DNA of 64,000 bases from Carex sylvatica (Eukaryota > Streptophyta > Magnoliopsida > Poales > Cyperaceae), in contig CAXKVR010000150.1 of NCBI GenBank assembly GCA_964058845.1, forward strand, positions 20,203-84,202, in the 5' to 3' direction. How positions within the stretch are numbered: the stretch's first letter is position 1; each line of letters begins with the position of its first letter. Below the pieces are notes generated by a model. That model had not been told where the DNA came from, searched no databases, and saw only the letters and a program-made list of their open reading frames with translations. This document shows positions 21,930 to 33,109 of the stretch, piece by piece. The position numbers and the translations under genes are program-made.

Positions 21930-23385
21930 TGATCGCACAAGAATATATGCCAAAAAGTCTCAGTATAGCAAGCTATACTTCTTAAACCTTTGTTATACTC
22001 TGTCAATTCAGATAGCAAGTGTACTATCCTGTCGTTGAGTATGCTCAGGTATCGATCCACAGGGACGGAATAAAAACACTAGACTTATCCTAAAATCACT
22101 TGAGATTCTAGAAGTGAGAAGAATTTGGTTTGGTTTTAGTTCTAACAATTCTACTGATTAAAAGACGATAAAAGATAATTAAAGTTGTTTCCAATTGATA
22201 AAAAGGAGTTTCCAGGGTTCAGATTTCATTTCTGTTCAGTCTCAAGGCGTACGGCCCGTACAGATTCCCGTACGGTCCGTATGGCACCTCAAGTTAATGC
22301 TGCAGCTACTGTTTCCTGTGTTGATACTGTGTTTAGGGTTTCTTTTGACCAGATCTAGATACCTAACCTCAACTTTCGCATTTTGGCCTGATACCCGATT
22401 ACCGGACTCAAGTACTTCCCTCTTAGATGCGTTAAACCTCAACTTTCGCATTTTGGCCTAATTTATCTAAGTTATTTGTTAGTTTACTAAAAGTATCCAA
22501 GGACTTTCGCCTCAAGGAAAGTTTCGCCTTTCGGGTACTCCTTGGTTTCACCCTACTTCATATACTTTATTCGGTTGGAATGAATTTCATAGACTTGGCT
22601 CCACACTTAGATGTGCGCATTCATCTAACGGGATGACTAATCAGATTCAAGCAAGCACAAATAGAGCAATAAAAATACTACATAACAAAGTAAAAACCAA
22701 GCGTTCAACACAAAATCATAGTAGCATACAAGCAAAACTAAACTAGAAACTACATCTTACCCCTAGAAACAAAGTAAATTAGCTACTCATATTCATGAGA
22801 TAGCACAAATAACAAGAAGTAAAAGAGTTCATGATAAAACAGTGGAAAATCCGAAGATCCGTTCAAAACTCGCGTTCTTCCCTTCTCTTCTTCTTTTCCT
22901 CTTGTCCAAGTAACCTAGTAAGAATGAATGATAGAATGAATCCTTAAAATTATTGATTGATTGCCTATTAATCCCCTTTCCTGCTGTGGAATATCTCCTT
23001 TAATGCCCCAGATCACGCCTGGAGGGGTTTCCTTTTCGGCTCCTCAAATCGTGCTCAATTCAGATTCCAGCTGGATTTTCCGAATCAGCGTTGTACGGCC
23101 CGTACGGCCCGTATGCCTGGGCTTTGACTTGGAGACTTTGTGCCTCTGTTGTGGATCCTTCTGTGTGGTTGGGCAGTTCTTGTACGGCCCGCACAGAATA
23201 TCATACGGGCCGTATGAAAAGTTGTCAGAACCAGTTTTTCGCCCTTTTTCCTGCAAAATATCAAACAAAACATAGCAGTACCACATTTCATCGAAATATA
23301 AGTAAAAAGTCCACATTAATAGGCTTTAAAGCACAGGTTTCATTGTAAATTAGGGCCATAATTCAGATATAATATGGAGATATCA
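21930..23385 (-). mobile_element. Solo gypsy-type LTR, 1456 bp, minus strand
   Basis: It begins TGATCGCAC and ends GATATCA, with TTTTC repeated directly on both sides (21925-21929 and 23386-23390). Read on the minus strand it is a diverged copy of the LTR at 37309-39014: CAGTATAGCAAGCT, a TATCGAT near the 3' end, AAACCTCAACTTTCG, and the 5' end TGATATC. It carries CGTACGGCCCGTA-like palindromes at 22248-22285 and 23093-23215. With no internal region and no partner LTR it is a solo LTR, the usual result of LTR-LTR recombination. Confidence 0.85.
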
Positions 23386-23763
23386 TTTTCACCAAGAATA
23401 ACTTTTTCATAAACAAAATGTAAAGTAAATAAAGTAAATAGTAGAGTTTAGAGACACTTGACACGATAATTGTTTACGGAGTTCGATACTAACGCCTACG
23501 TCTTCGGGGCTTGCGACCTTCTAGATGGCCCGTCTTTCTTTACCCAATGAGAAATGAGTACAAGGTGGAACCGGTGAGCCCTTGCAATTCTTCTGGAAAG
23601 TCACACGAACCTAACAGGACAATCCAAGTCGCAAGGAATTCAAGGATTATAAGATGAGCACAAGGCTCGAAGTAGTAAATGATTCGATTACGCAGGATCA
23701 CTCTAGGAGTTGGTTGATTTATTGAATAAGCTTGAGATTTATTGTGTATATTGAAGTTGGAGT

Positions 23764-25191
23764 TGTTCACACAAAAGCGTATGGTACAAAGTTTCAGTAT
23801 AGCAAGCTGTACTTTTTTCCTTTAGTACACTTTCGGTTTAGACTGCAAGTACACAGTCCTATTGAGTAGTATATTGTCGGGTATCGATCATAGGGACGGT
23901 TCAAATCTAAATCGGACTCTACTTAAATCAGTTAAAGACTAAAAGTGAGAAAAGGTTGGTTTTTGATATTTAAGTTTGTAATTAGTTCAATGACAGTAAT
24001 TAAATGAAATGAAGTAAATAAATTTGGTTTAAATCAATAATAAAAGGCGTTTTCAAGGTTTCAGACTTATCTCAGTTCTGCCTCTCAGTCCCTGACACGG
24101 GTCGTGTGGACTTCGAATTAATGCACCAGTTACTGTTTCTTTGCGTGGTTCCTTTGTGTAGGGTTCAACTGACCAGACCTAATGTTTATAAACCTCAACT
24201 GTCATATGTTAGTTCATTAACTTGATATGGAATTGCAATATCTACCCTCTTTGGGCTCTAAACCTCAACTTTCGTATATTGGTCCGAGTTACCTAGTTAC
24301 TTGTTTGGTATACTAAAGATAACCTCTTATCGTCGATAAGAGAAAATATTCACCTTTCGGCTACTAAATGGTTTCACCTTTCGAATCACTAATCCTACCT
24401 CATGTACTTAGTTTGGTTGTAAGATGGTAATGGACACAGTACCTTTTAGATGTGATCATGCATTTAATGGTAAAACCGATAAAAATCAAACAATTCAAAC
24501 TAAGCAATTAAAATCAAACACAATCAAGCAAACACAAATTTCAACGCTAAAATCCAAAAACTAGATGCAAAACAAAATATTTGATTACATCTTAACCCTA
24601 GAAACAAATAAAACTACTCAAACATAGTACTAAAACAGATAACAAAGATAAATGAATACGAATTCATTCTAAAACCTGAAGTACAAAGAAGATCCACAAC
24701 AAAACTCGCGTCTTTTGCTTCTCAACTTCGTCCCTCCGCAATAGCCGCCAATTCAAAACTCTAGAAATCCTTTTTTGCTCCAGAATTACCTCTCTAGTGC
24801 AGGAAATCCTGCTTATATGCTTTTCTAGCCGACCTTCTTTCAATTGGTCTTGTTTCCAATTCCTGGATCTGTTTTCGAATTTGTCTGATACGACCTGTAT
24901 AAAATCCTGTACGGGCCATATGCCTGTGTGTCTTCTGGAGTCGAGTCAGCTATCGTGTCTGTGGTCAAGTCGAGGTTGATACGACCCGCACAAAGTGGTA
25001 CATGGGTCATGTAAATACTTCTCAAATTCCAGATTCTCCTTGATTTCATCTCATTCTTGCAAAATAAGAACAAACTTGCAGCAGTACCACATTCGATAGA
25101 TATTTCAATGAAATATGACTGAGTAAGTGATTTAAACACAGGTTTGGGTACAAAATATAGGTCGGAATATAGATAGGTTTGCGAGATATCA
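23764..25191 (-). mobile_element. Second solo gypsy-type LTR, 1428 bp, minus strand
   Basis: It begins TGTTCACACAAAAGCG and ends GATATCA, with GGAGT on both sides (23759-23763 and 25192-25196). It is closer than its neighbour to the 37309 LTR: ATGGTACAAAGTTTCAGTA, AGCAAGCTGTAC, CGGGTATCGATCA and ACATCTTAACCCTAGAAAC all have their complement there. Palindromic ACGGGTCGTGT-type words occur at about 24095, 24888 and 24980. Only one LTR, no interior. Confidence 0.9.
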
Positions 25192-25300
25192 GGAGTGCAC
25201 AAGCAACAATGGCTTTCTCTAGATCTATAAATACGAAATATTGAAGTTGAAAGCGGCTAAAGTGATACTCCAAACCTTAGTATAGCTTCTATTTATAGAG

Positions 25301-26318
25301 AGCTGATAAAAAGGAAGTAAGTGGTGCTGACCGTTGTAACGGTACAGGGGACCATCACAACAGTAAGTCAATCGGAGTGGTTTGTAGTGTAATGGTGGTC
25401 ACTGTTGATCACGGTAGATGACCGTGACAACGGTCCTCACCACAGTAATCCTCTGGAAGGATTAACAATGTGGTGACGCTAAATCCTATTTTATACGTCA
25501 CGAAATTTGTACAGGATTTATTTATTCCGTTGTAACGGTGTAGGTGGCTAAGAGCTGTACTGAAATGAAAGGAGGAAATCAATTTGGATACATTGACTGA
25601 TATTTTCAGTGCAATGGGGACAGGTGTTCTGGGATTTCTCTCGGCTTTCCTTCTGGTTCACCCTTGTCACGGGCCTACAATTCATAATCGGCCTGTCGAG
25701 GTTTTATTGATTGCGAGGATGTTTAACTCTCGATGGGTGCAAGCCCTCATCGTTAATTACATTAAACGACCTTTCAGGTCAGTGCTGAATACCTCGTTCA
25801 TTCCAGGATTTATGCCTATTTTGGTGTAAAGTGGGTAATTAAGGCTAAAAGATGGCTCATGTAAGATTCGTTTGGTCATTTATATGGTTCTCAATTGATT
25901 TGGACATGATTCAGACATTTATCTTTGTCTTATGTGCACATGTGTATGCGTTTATGTAATTTAAACTTGAAAAGACATGTTTGAACATTATTTTTATACC
26001 TTATTTATAAAAATATGACAATAGATGGACATTTTGGTCATTTCAGGTTATGGCTAAAGTTTGGACAAGTTCAATTATACTTAGAATTGTAGAGAATTAA
26101 ATTTAGATTCATTTGAAACTAGTTTGAATCGATTTGGACTTAAAACGAAGAAGTTATGGCAAAAAAAACTGAAAAGGGCTTCTCTGTAAAGTTTTTATAC
26201 TTTCAGCGACTTATTTGTAAATTTCCAGGGACCTTAGGCTGTAATTTGAGATTTTAGCTTTTGACAGGGTTTGGAGTGAAAAATAGACTTTCAAGGACAT
26301 GTTTGAAAAGATTTTACA
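25301..26318. other. Probable remainder of the Copia LTR, then unassigned DNA
   Basis: At 25340-25540 there are several inverted copies of GACCGTTGTAACGGT-like words; a similar word (GACCGTTACAACAG) occurs in the LTR near 31170. A short frame at 25584-25829 resembles no family I know and its context argues against a gene. The rest is ordinary repetitive-looking A/T-rich DNA. Confidence 0.4.
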
Positions 26319-26328
26319 TGAGCAGTGC

Positions 26329-27232
26329 TAGTGGGTTGCTCTCGGGTAGGGGCCGGACGGGCCGGGTATATTCGGGGTCGGGCACGGGTAGGGGTCGGGT
26401 ACAGGTATCACGGGTATTTTTTTAAAACCCGTGCCCTGCCCGTCTTATACCCGTGTCCGTGGTACCCTTGACGGGCAGGGTGGTCCGGGTAGGGGCCGGT
26501 CTAGTCCGATTTTTTTTTTTCTCTGTTTTTTTACTGTTATTTTTTCTGTTATTTTTTTACGGTGTTGTACGAATATTATTACGTTTTTATAATTCAACCT
26601 TTAAAATCAGAATAGTTCAATATCAAATAGTGTATATAAATAAATAAAATTTGTAACTTATATATAAAAATTATTCATGCGAAAATTTATATATTTATTC
26701 AGCTAAATACAAATGTATTTATTTATTTCTTTACACGAGTCATTTTATTTTATTTTCAAATTCTCATTCTAATTATATAGTTTCATAATTTATTTATATT
26801 TATAATATATTTTCTAAATGTTCATTTATTTTTAATAGGTTAAATAAAATATAAATAAAAAATATAATTAAATCAGAAATTTTAAAACATGTATAATATT
26901 TGTATATACATATTTATTTTTTAACATATTGAACATATATATATATACATATACATAAAATATATGTTTATTTGTTTATATATTAAACATATTTATTATA
27001 AAAAAAATTGTATATTGGAGAGAAATTCGATTTGAATTTTGAATTTAACAAAAAAAAAGTACACGGGTATATGGGTACGGGCACGGGCACAGGTAAATCG
27101 GTCCAGGTATAGCCGGGTTTTTTCCCGAAAAGACGTACCCTGCCCGTTTTATACCCCTACCCGTGTACCCGTTTACCCGACCTATATTCGGGCTAGGGCA
27201 CGGGCAGCCCCACCCGGGTGTTAGCAATCCTC
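26329..27232. mobile_element. hAT-like element, about 904 bp, GC-rich ends and AT-rich core
   Basis: TGAGCAGTGC lies directly on both sides (26319-26328 and 27233-27242), containing the 8-bp duplication expected of hAT. The ends pair as imperfect inverted repeats: GGTTGCTCTCGGGTAGGGGC on the left, and GGATTGCTAACACCCGGGT as reverse complement of the right. Each end holds about 150 bp of CGGGTACGGGCACGGGT-type sequence that can fold on the other. The 500-bp core is almost pure A/T and holds no transposase. Exact end positions are uncertain by a few bases. Confidence 0.65.
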
Positions 27233-27242
27233 TGAGCAGTGC

Positions 27243-29975
27243 CTTGTTTATAAATTTGAGCAGGGCCTGTCTGTAGATTTTTAACAATAGAGGGATTTAT
27301 ATACAAAAGAGGTTCATTTGGTCACATCTAGACTTTGAGATTTGTGCTGGGCTTTCAAGATTTGAAATCTGAGCCTTTGAGATGTGCACTAGCCATTGAA
27401 TCTTTAACAGATGGGCTTCGAGAGATTAGCACGAAGATGATTTAATCAAATGTGTATCAAGATTTGGGCTTTAGGCTTTGATGAGCGCTCTGGGCCTTTA
27501 ATCAGCGCATAGAGTCTCGGATTTCATCAAATGGGCTTTAAAATTCATGTCAGATCATCTCAATTCATTTAAATTATCATGAATCGCTGACAGAAGGTCC
27601 CACGAGTCAGTAAACGGTCTCATTCATTTGAATTGAGGCCATCGGATCAATCGGGTGCTTTAATATTCGTGCAAGCCCGATGAACCCTAGGGTTCGTCTC
27701 TGACAAGGCCGAGGAAATAGGGTTCCGGCCGATCCTATATACGGCGGTGCCGACTAAGTACACTAGCTTGATTACCTTGACGTCAGGAGTCGATTGGTAC
27801 CACTGTCGGCGTCTGATGATCACCGAAGACGGCGATGAAGGCGTCTACAGGACTCCATCGGTATTGATAAACTCTTGAGCTGGTTCTGACCAATTTCCTT
27901 GTGATTTCTTTCAAGGATTTGGTCATTTGACATCGCGTTAATGTATGGAAGCAATGGAGAACATCAATTTCACATTTGGTGAAGATTTGGATATGATTCA
28001 AGTATCTGGTACCTTGAACAGTCATTGCTTCGGTACCGATAAGAGGTACAGAAGCATGAGGGTTAATTCAAAGGTTTTAGAAGAGTCATATATGCCATTT
28101 CAGAAGGTTTTGAACTTTACAGATGCTTCAATTTAGTCTGTATTGGGTCCTGATCAGATTTAGGTCATGTGACCATATATTTAGGTTTTGAACTTTACAG
28201 ATGCTTCATTTACTCATGAATTTTGTACATAAATTGTGAATTTTGTTTCACATAATCAAAATGACATGTATCAAGGATATGTATACCAATTTTTACCATT
28301 TTAGCAAATTTTATTTGCATTTTAAGGATTTAATCACTGTCAGGGGGCATTGTTGTCCATATTCTGTGCAGTTTTTATATTTATGATTTAAATTTGAATT
28401 TCAATTCAGAGAGGAATATGAGTCCAAATGGTATAAATTTGGTGTCTATCATGATTAATTTGAAGTCTAGTTTCTGAATATGTAATTTATTTGACATTTC
28501 AACCCTTTTAGGGGTCTCAAACAGGCAATGTAACTGTCAGGGGTCAAATGTCCATTTTTCCGACAGCAGAATTTTCCTGAGTAGCTGAACTTTGGAGATC
28601 AATTCCTATCAATTGGCTACACCAAATTTTATGTTCTTTATATAAAAATCTTCCTTGAGTCATGATCTGTATGCATGTAAAACAGTTTTGTTAAACTCAA
28701 TTCAGAGATATATGAAACATGTGTTTTTGCACAGTGGAGTTTGCTGGTAAATGGTTGCTGTTACCATGCTGGTGGCCAACTTCAAAAATTCATTCCAAGG
28801 GTTCTGCTGAGCCAAATTTCATGTTCTTTATATCAAAATTCTCAGGACAGAGTGCTCTATATTCTGGTAAAATTTCATGAATTTTGAAGCTATCTAGCTG
28901 TACCAGACAGAGAGTTAAACACAGAGACAGATTAGGGACTGCTGGTATTTACTGGTTTCTTCACATTTCAAAAGCTGAACATCAAAAAAATCATAACTAA
29001 TTGTAGAAAAATCAGAAAAATACGAAATTGATGTCCATGTCATGTATTTATAAGTCCTCTATTTAGCTATGAAGTCCATTTTACAATTTGATCCCTGTGC
29101 TGAGCTGCACTGATCATTTATCAGAACAGGTCATTTTCATTGGTTTTGGGTTATAATAGCTTTAAGCCATTGTTTTGACATGAATAAACATAGAGACAAG
29201 ATAAAATCTCCAAGAAAGCCATATGCATCAAAAGTTCAAAACCTTCTGAGCCTTCTCACTTGATTAAAATAGGCAAATCATCAAGACTTCATGGGTCTAA
29301 AGATGTAAATAGCATCTAGCAACATCAATTGATATCTTTTAAATAAAATAACTAGAGGATCTGATGTGCAAGGATGCCAGCTGGCTCACTACACACATCT
29401 TAGCCAATAATTACTTTACCAAAGCTTCAAAGGGAGACAATGAAGAAAAGAAATAAAATTGGAGAAAAAGGTAAAAGAGGAATTTTTATGCGTTTTCATA
29501 TAAAAAACAGCAAAAGGGTACATAAGAGCAAAAAGGATGTAAATATATTAAAATATCATTTTATGTTGTTTTACCATTGTTTAAGCTAGAAGATGCAAGG
29601 AAAAGAGATTTGTATACATTTTTATATGCTTATCTCATCATTTTTTTTGTTTTAGAATAACAAGTAAAGAAGAACAATAAGATATGCTAGAATGATATTT
29701 TTTATATAGTTTTATTGCTGTTTAAAGAAGGAAATACAAGAAAAATGTGTTTTTGATCATCAAGCTTTCATGTTCTTTAGTTTGTCATGAGACAAACCTA
29801 GAAATCATACAAGCTCTCCCTTTTGGTTATTTTAAAGACATCAAAAACAGAAAAGAACATGAGACAATCAAAGAAAGAAGAAAAGACAAGAGCAAAACGC
29901 ACAAGAATTATCAAAGAAGAAATTTATTCATCAAAAGCATATGTACAAGCCTTGGCTTATGAAGGCCTACATTTT
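27243..29975. other. Repetitive-looking intergenic DNA, no gene supported
   Basis: No coding frame longer than about 80 codons. A TATA-like CCTATATACGG at about 27735 follows CCCTAGGGTTCG and could belong to an LTR. AGGTTTTGAACTTTACAGATGCTTCA occurs almost identically near 28107 and 28182. CCAAATTT(T/C)ATGTTCTTTATAT recurs near 28620 and 28815. I suspect retrotransposon debris but cannot assign it. Confidence 0.4.
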
Positions 29976-29979
29976 TCTA

Positions 29980-31470
29980 GTCCCTAATTGCCTAATCAAA
30001 GCTTTCTATAGTAATAAAAGGGGGAAGAAGAACTCAGGTGAGACAATTACAATGCGATTTAATGGTGTCTAGCTATCTATAGCTATATGTGGGGATATAT
30101 GGGTCTAGCACGACTTTACCATGGTGCTTGATTTCTGATCCGAATTGTGTGTATATTTCTCTTCTAGGATGTTCCTTATATAGCCTCAAGGCTAGGGCAA
30201 CCCTAGGGTTTCAATCCTGCAGCTTCATCTTGGCTGTGTATTTCATCGAATGGTTAGCATGCAAGAGAAAAATGGGCTGGATTGATGAGCTGGCCGCATC
30301 TTTGGCATGACTCAATGTGTTGGCATGATCTCCTTCGTTGGTGGCATCCAACGGTTGCATTTGAAGGCAGTGGAGAGACGAGGGCGCAGAGGAGGCAGTG
30401 CTAGCTGTCCCTGCATTTTTAACGTTTCTTTCCTTCCATTTGATCTGTTGGAGAGGGGAAGAAGATCCTTTTTACCCATGTGGGCATGGTGTAGAATGAG
30501 CCATGAGTCTGCCAAAGGGATGATCCTTCATGAACCATGGGTACAGCTGGGAGCAGCGTGAGGCGCGTGAGTGCATTATTCAATTTGCATTCAGCGAGCT
30601 TGGCTGATTGGTCGAATGGCATGGGACCTAGCTGTCGGCTTCAATGAGAAACAACATTATAATTGCTGCGGAGACTGCACCATAGAAGAGAGGCAAAGGC
30701 CCAATTGCATCGGCCCATGTAGCAAAGCAAATCAAAACACGTTTATTTAATTGGATCAGCGCCTATGTATCAAAGCAACAGATCCAAGTAATGATTTTAT
30801 TTCTTTGCTTTAAAACCGTGAATCATCTTGATTATTGGAATTTAATATAATCCAATTCGTCCTATATCAATTTAAGGCCGTGACTTAATTTGATGATTCA
30901 AATGGGTGTATCCATTTCAAACAATAATGGACACCTCCATTCCTCATTTAATTTGATTTTTAAAATTCAATAACTCTCCAACCATTTTGAGTTAGAATTC
31001 GTATAATATATCAAAATTCATGGTTTTGCACGTAGAATATTATCATGAATTCTAACATGCTATTTTTTTATCCACCTTGGAGAGTCTTCATGCACATTTG
31101 GTATATTTCCAAGTGTTTACATATTGCCAATTTTAATTTAGCACCATTTCAGGGTACAACAAACGGTCACTAGACCGTTACAACAGTAAGCCTCACTTAG
31201 GTCAATCTCAAGTTTATTTTATCAATCTTACATATACGTTATCCTTAATATTGAGTTAATGTTTTTGCTATCCAGTGTCTTGTGCCTTCATGACCACATC
31301 CATAATATTATATTGAAGTGTATTAATTTATCCTTAATGTGTAATTATTAGTCCTTCACTTGTCATGAACCTGCACAGATACTCAAGAGAAAAACTGTAA
31401 AATGCAATTATGTATGTTTTGCAAATCTAGTCAAATAGATAAGTCGAGAGCTTCCAAAAGCCAACAATCT
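29980..31470 (-). mobile_element. 3' LTR of a minus-strand Copia-type element
   Basis: On the minus strand the LTR starts TGTTGGCTTTTGG at 31470, directly after a polypurine tract. About 1.3 kb further on is a TATA box (GGCTATATAAGG, about 30175-30187), fitting a U3-R order. The left end is estimated. The short frames inside (30089-30622) lie in U3 and show no domain. The element's interior to the right is interrupted by the MULE at 31606. Confidence 0.55.
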
Positions 31471-31495
31471 CCCCCTTTTGATGATTTGCAAAACA
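31471..31495 (-). other. Polypurine tract of the minus-strand Copia-type element
   Basis: The minus strand reads CATCAAAAGGGGGAGATTG immediately before the LTR start TGTTGG, the classic plant Copia arrangement of a purine run adjacent to the 3' LTR. Confidence 0.6.
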
Positions 31496-32289
31496 TGCAT
31501 ATCAAGTGAGTGCACAGATTGATTATTCCCACAAATTATGAAAAAAATTTGAATTTTTAAAGTTTTTGTTTTTCCCTTGTTCTTGTGTGTTTGTATGTAT
31601 GTCTGGCAACATTTTTACAAATATCCAAATAAAAAAAAAATTATTAAGAATAACATGGTTGGTGGCAAAATTTTAAAAATGCCCAAACTGCCTCACAATT
31701 CGGCGGTTTCGAATTTTAATTCCTAACCGCCTCAAAATTCGACGGTCCGGGGTTATATATACCCCCCAGCAACTGTTTCTCTCTCCTCACAATTCATTTT
31801 CTCAAAATCTCACTCTCTCTCCTCCTCACCCGAATTTCTCCTCTCTTTTCTTCTCTCTTCCACCAATTTGCAAGTAAGTCCCTATATTTTTTTTAAATTT
31901 TATTTCTAGTGTAAAAAAGTTGTAAATTAGTCCAATTAAGTTAGTAAGGTACCAAAATTAGTGTAATTTTTTTTAGTTAGTTGAGTTAGTGCTAATTAGT
32001 TGTAATTAGAATTAATTAATTACGGTACCAATTTAGTGTTAATTAGTGTCAATTTAGGATTAATTAATTACGGTACCAATTTAGTGATAATTATGGTACT
32101 AAAGCTAGTTTTAATTTTATTTTGAATTATTTAGTCCAAAATTTGACCATAATTATTGATTAATTAGGTGTAATTATGATTAATTAATTAAAGTACCGAA
32201 TTTAGTGAAAATTAGTGTTAATGTAGGTACCAAATTAGTTGTAATTAGTGATAATTGTGGGGTCAAAGTTAGTTTTAATTTCATTTTGA

Positions 32290-33045
32290 AAATTGTAGTC
32301 CAAAATTTTGACCGTAATTAGCGTATTTTAGCATATTTTTACCATAATTAGCGTATGTTAGCAAATTTGAGTATATTTTTACCGTAATTAGCGTATTTTA
32401 GCATAATTTAATATTTTTTGCATGAGTAACATTTTTTCCCCCATATTAACGTAATTTAGCTTATTTTTACCGCAATTAGCTTATTTTAGTATATATTGGC
32501 TGGTTTTAGCATATTTCAGCTGAATAACATATTTTTTTTCATATTAACGTATTTTAGCATATTTTGACCGCAATTAGCATATTTTATCATATTTTACCGT
32601 AATTAGCGTATTTTAGCATAATTTAATATATTTTGCCTGAGTAACATTTTTGTTTCTATATTAACGTAATTTAGCCTATTTTTACCGCAATTAGCTTATT
32701 TTAGTATATTTACTGGTTTTAGCATATTTCAGCCGAGTAACATATTTTTTTCATGTTAACGTATTTTAGCATATTTTGACCGCAATTAGCGTATTTTATC
32801 ATATTTGAGTATATTTTTGCCATAATTAGCGTATTTTAGTATATTTTTGCCATAATTAGCGTATTTTAGCATATTTCAGCCGAGTAATATTTTTTTTTTA
32901 TATTAACATATTTTAGCATATTTTGACAGCAATTAGCGTATTTTATCATATTTGAGTATATTTTTGCTGTAATTAGCGTATTTGAGTATATTTTTGTCGT
33001 AATTAGCGTATTTTAATATATTTTATCGTAATTAGCGTATTTTAG
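32290..33045. repeat. AT-rich minisatellite inside the MULE
   Basis: Many copies of TTAGCATATTTT and ACCGTAATTAGCGTATTTTA occur. At a higher scale, a block of about 215 bp beginning GCATAATTTAATAT and containing GAGTAACATTTTT, CATATTAACG and CCGCAATTAGC is present twice (from about 32401 and about 32616), with a shorter third copy. It lies just past the transposase stop, in the element's 3' region. Confidence 0.75.
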
Positions 33046-33109
33046 CCAATTGTAGCATGTCTAGTTTTTTTCCAAACGTAGGATGGCTAAGGGACGGCCC
33101 AGGAGACCA

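Larger units (their letters stand above)
21846..25300 (-). mobile_element. Copia-type LTR, minus strand, broken into three pieces by two insertions
   Basis: Pieces at 21846-21929 and 23386-23763 match, in order, the LTR at 46242-46640: GGCACCTAG...GTGAATAGGCATTTTT, GGTCTAAGTAATAATATTCTA, GTAAATAGTAGAGTTTAGAG, GACGTAGGCGTTAG-complement, GATGAGCACAAGGCTCGAAG. A third piece from 25192 carries a minus-strand TATA box (CTATAAATAG, near 25288), as expected towards U3. The two gaps are filled by solo LTRs with their own target duplications. Orientation follows from the 46242 copy, where the primer site is visible. The right end and any target duplication were not found. Confidence 0.6.

Noticed and set aside
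30089..30622. Several overlapping frames of 65-85 codons
   Set aside because: They lie in the U3 of a minus-strand LTR, on both strands, with no domain or codon bias.
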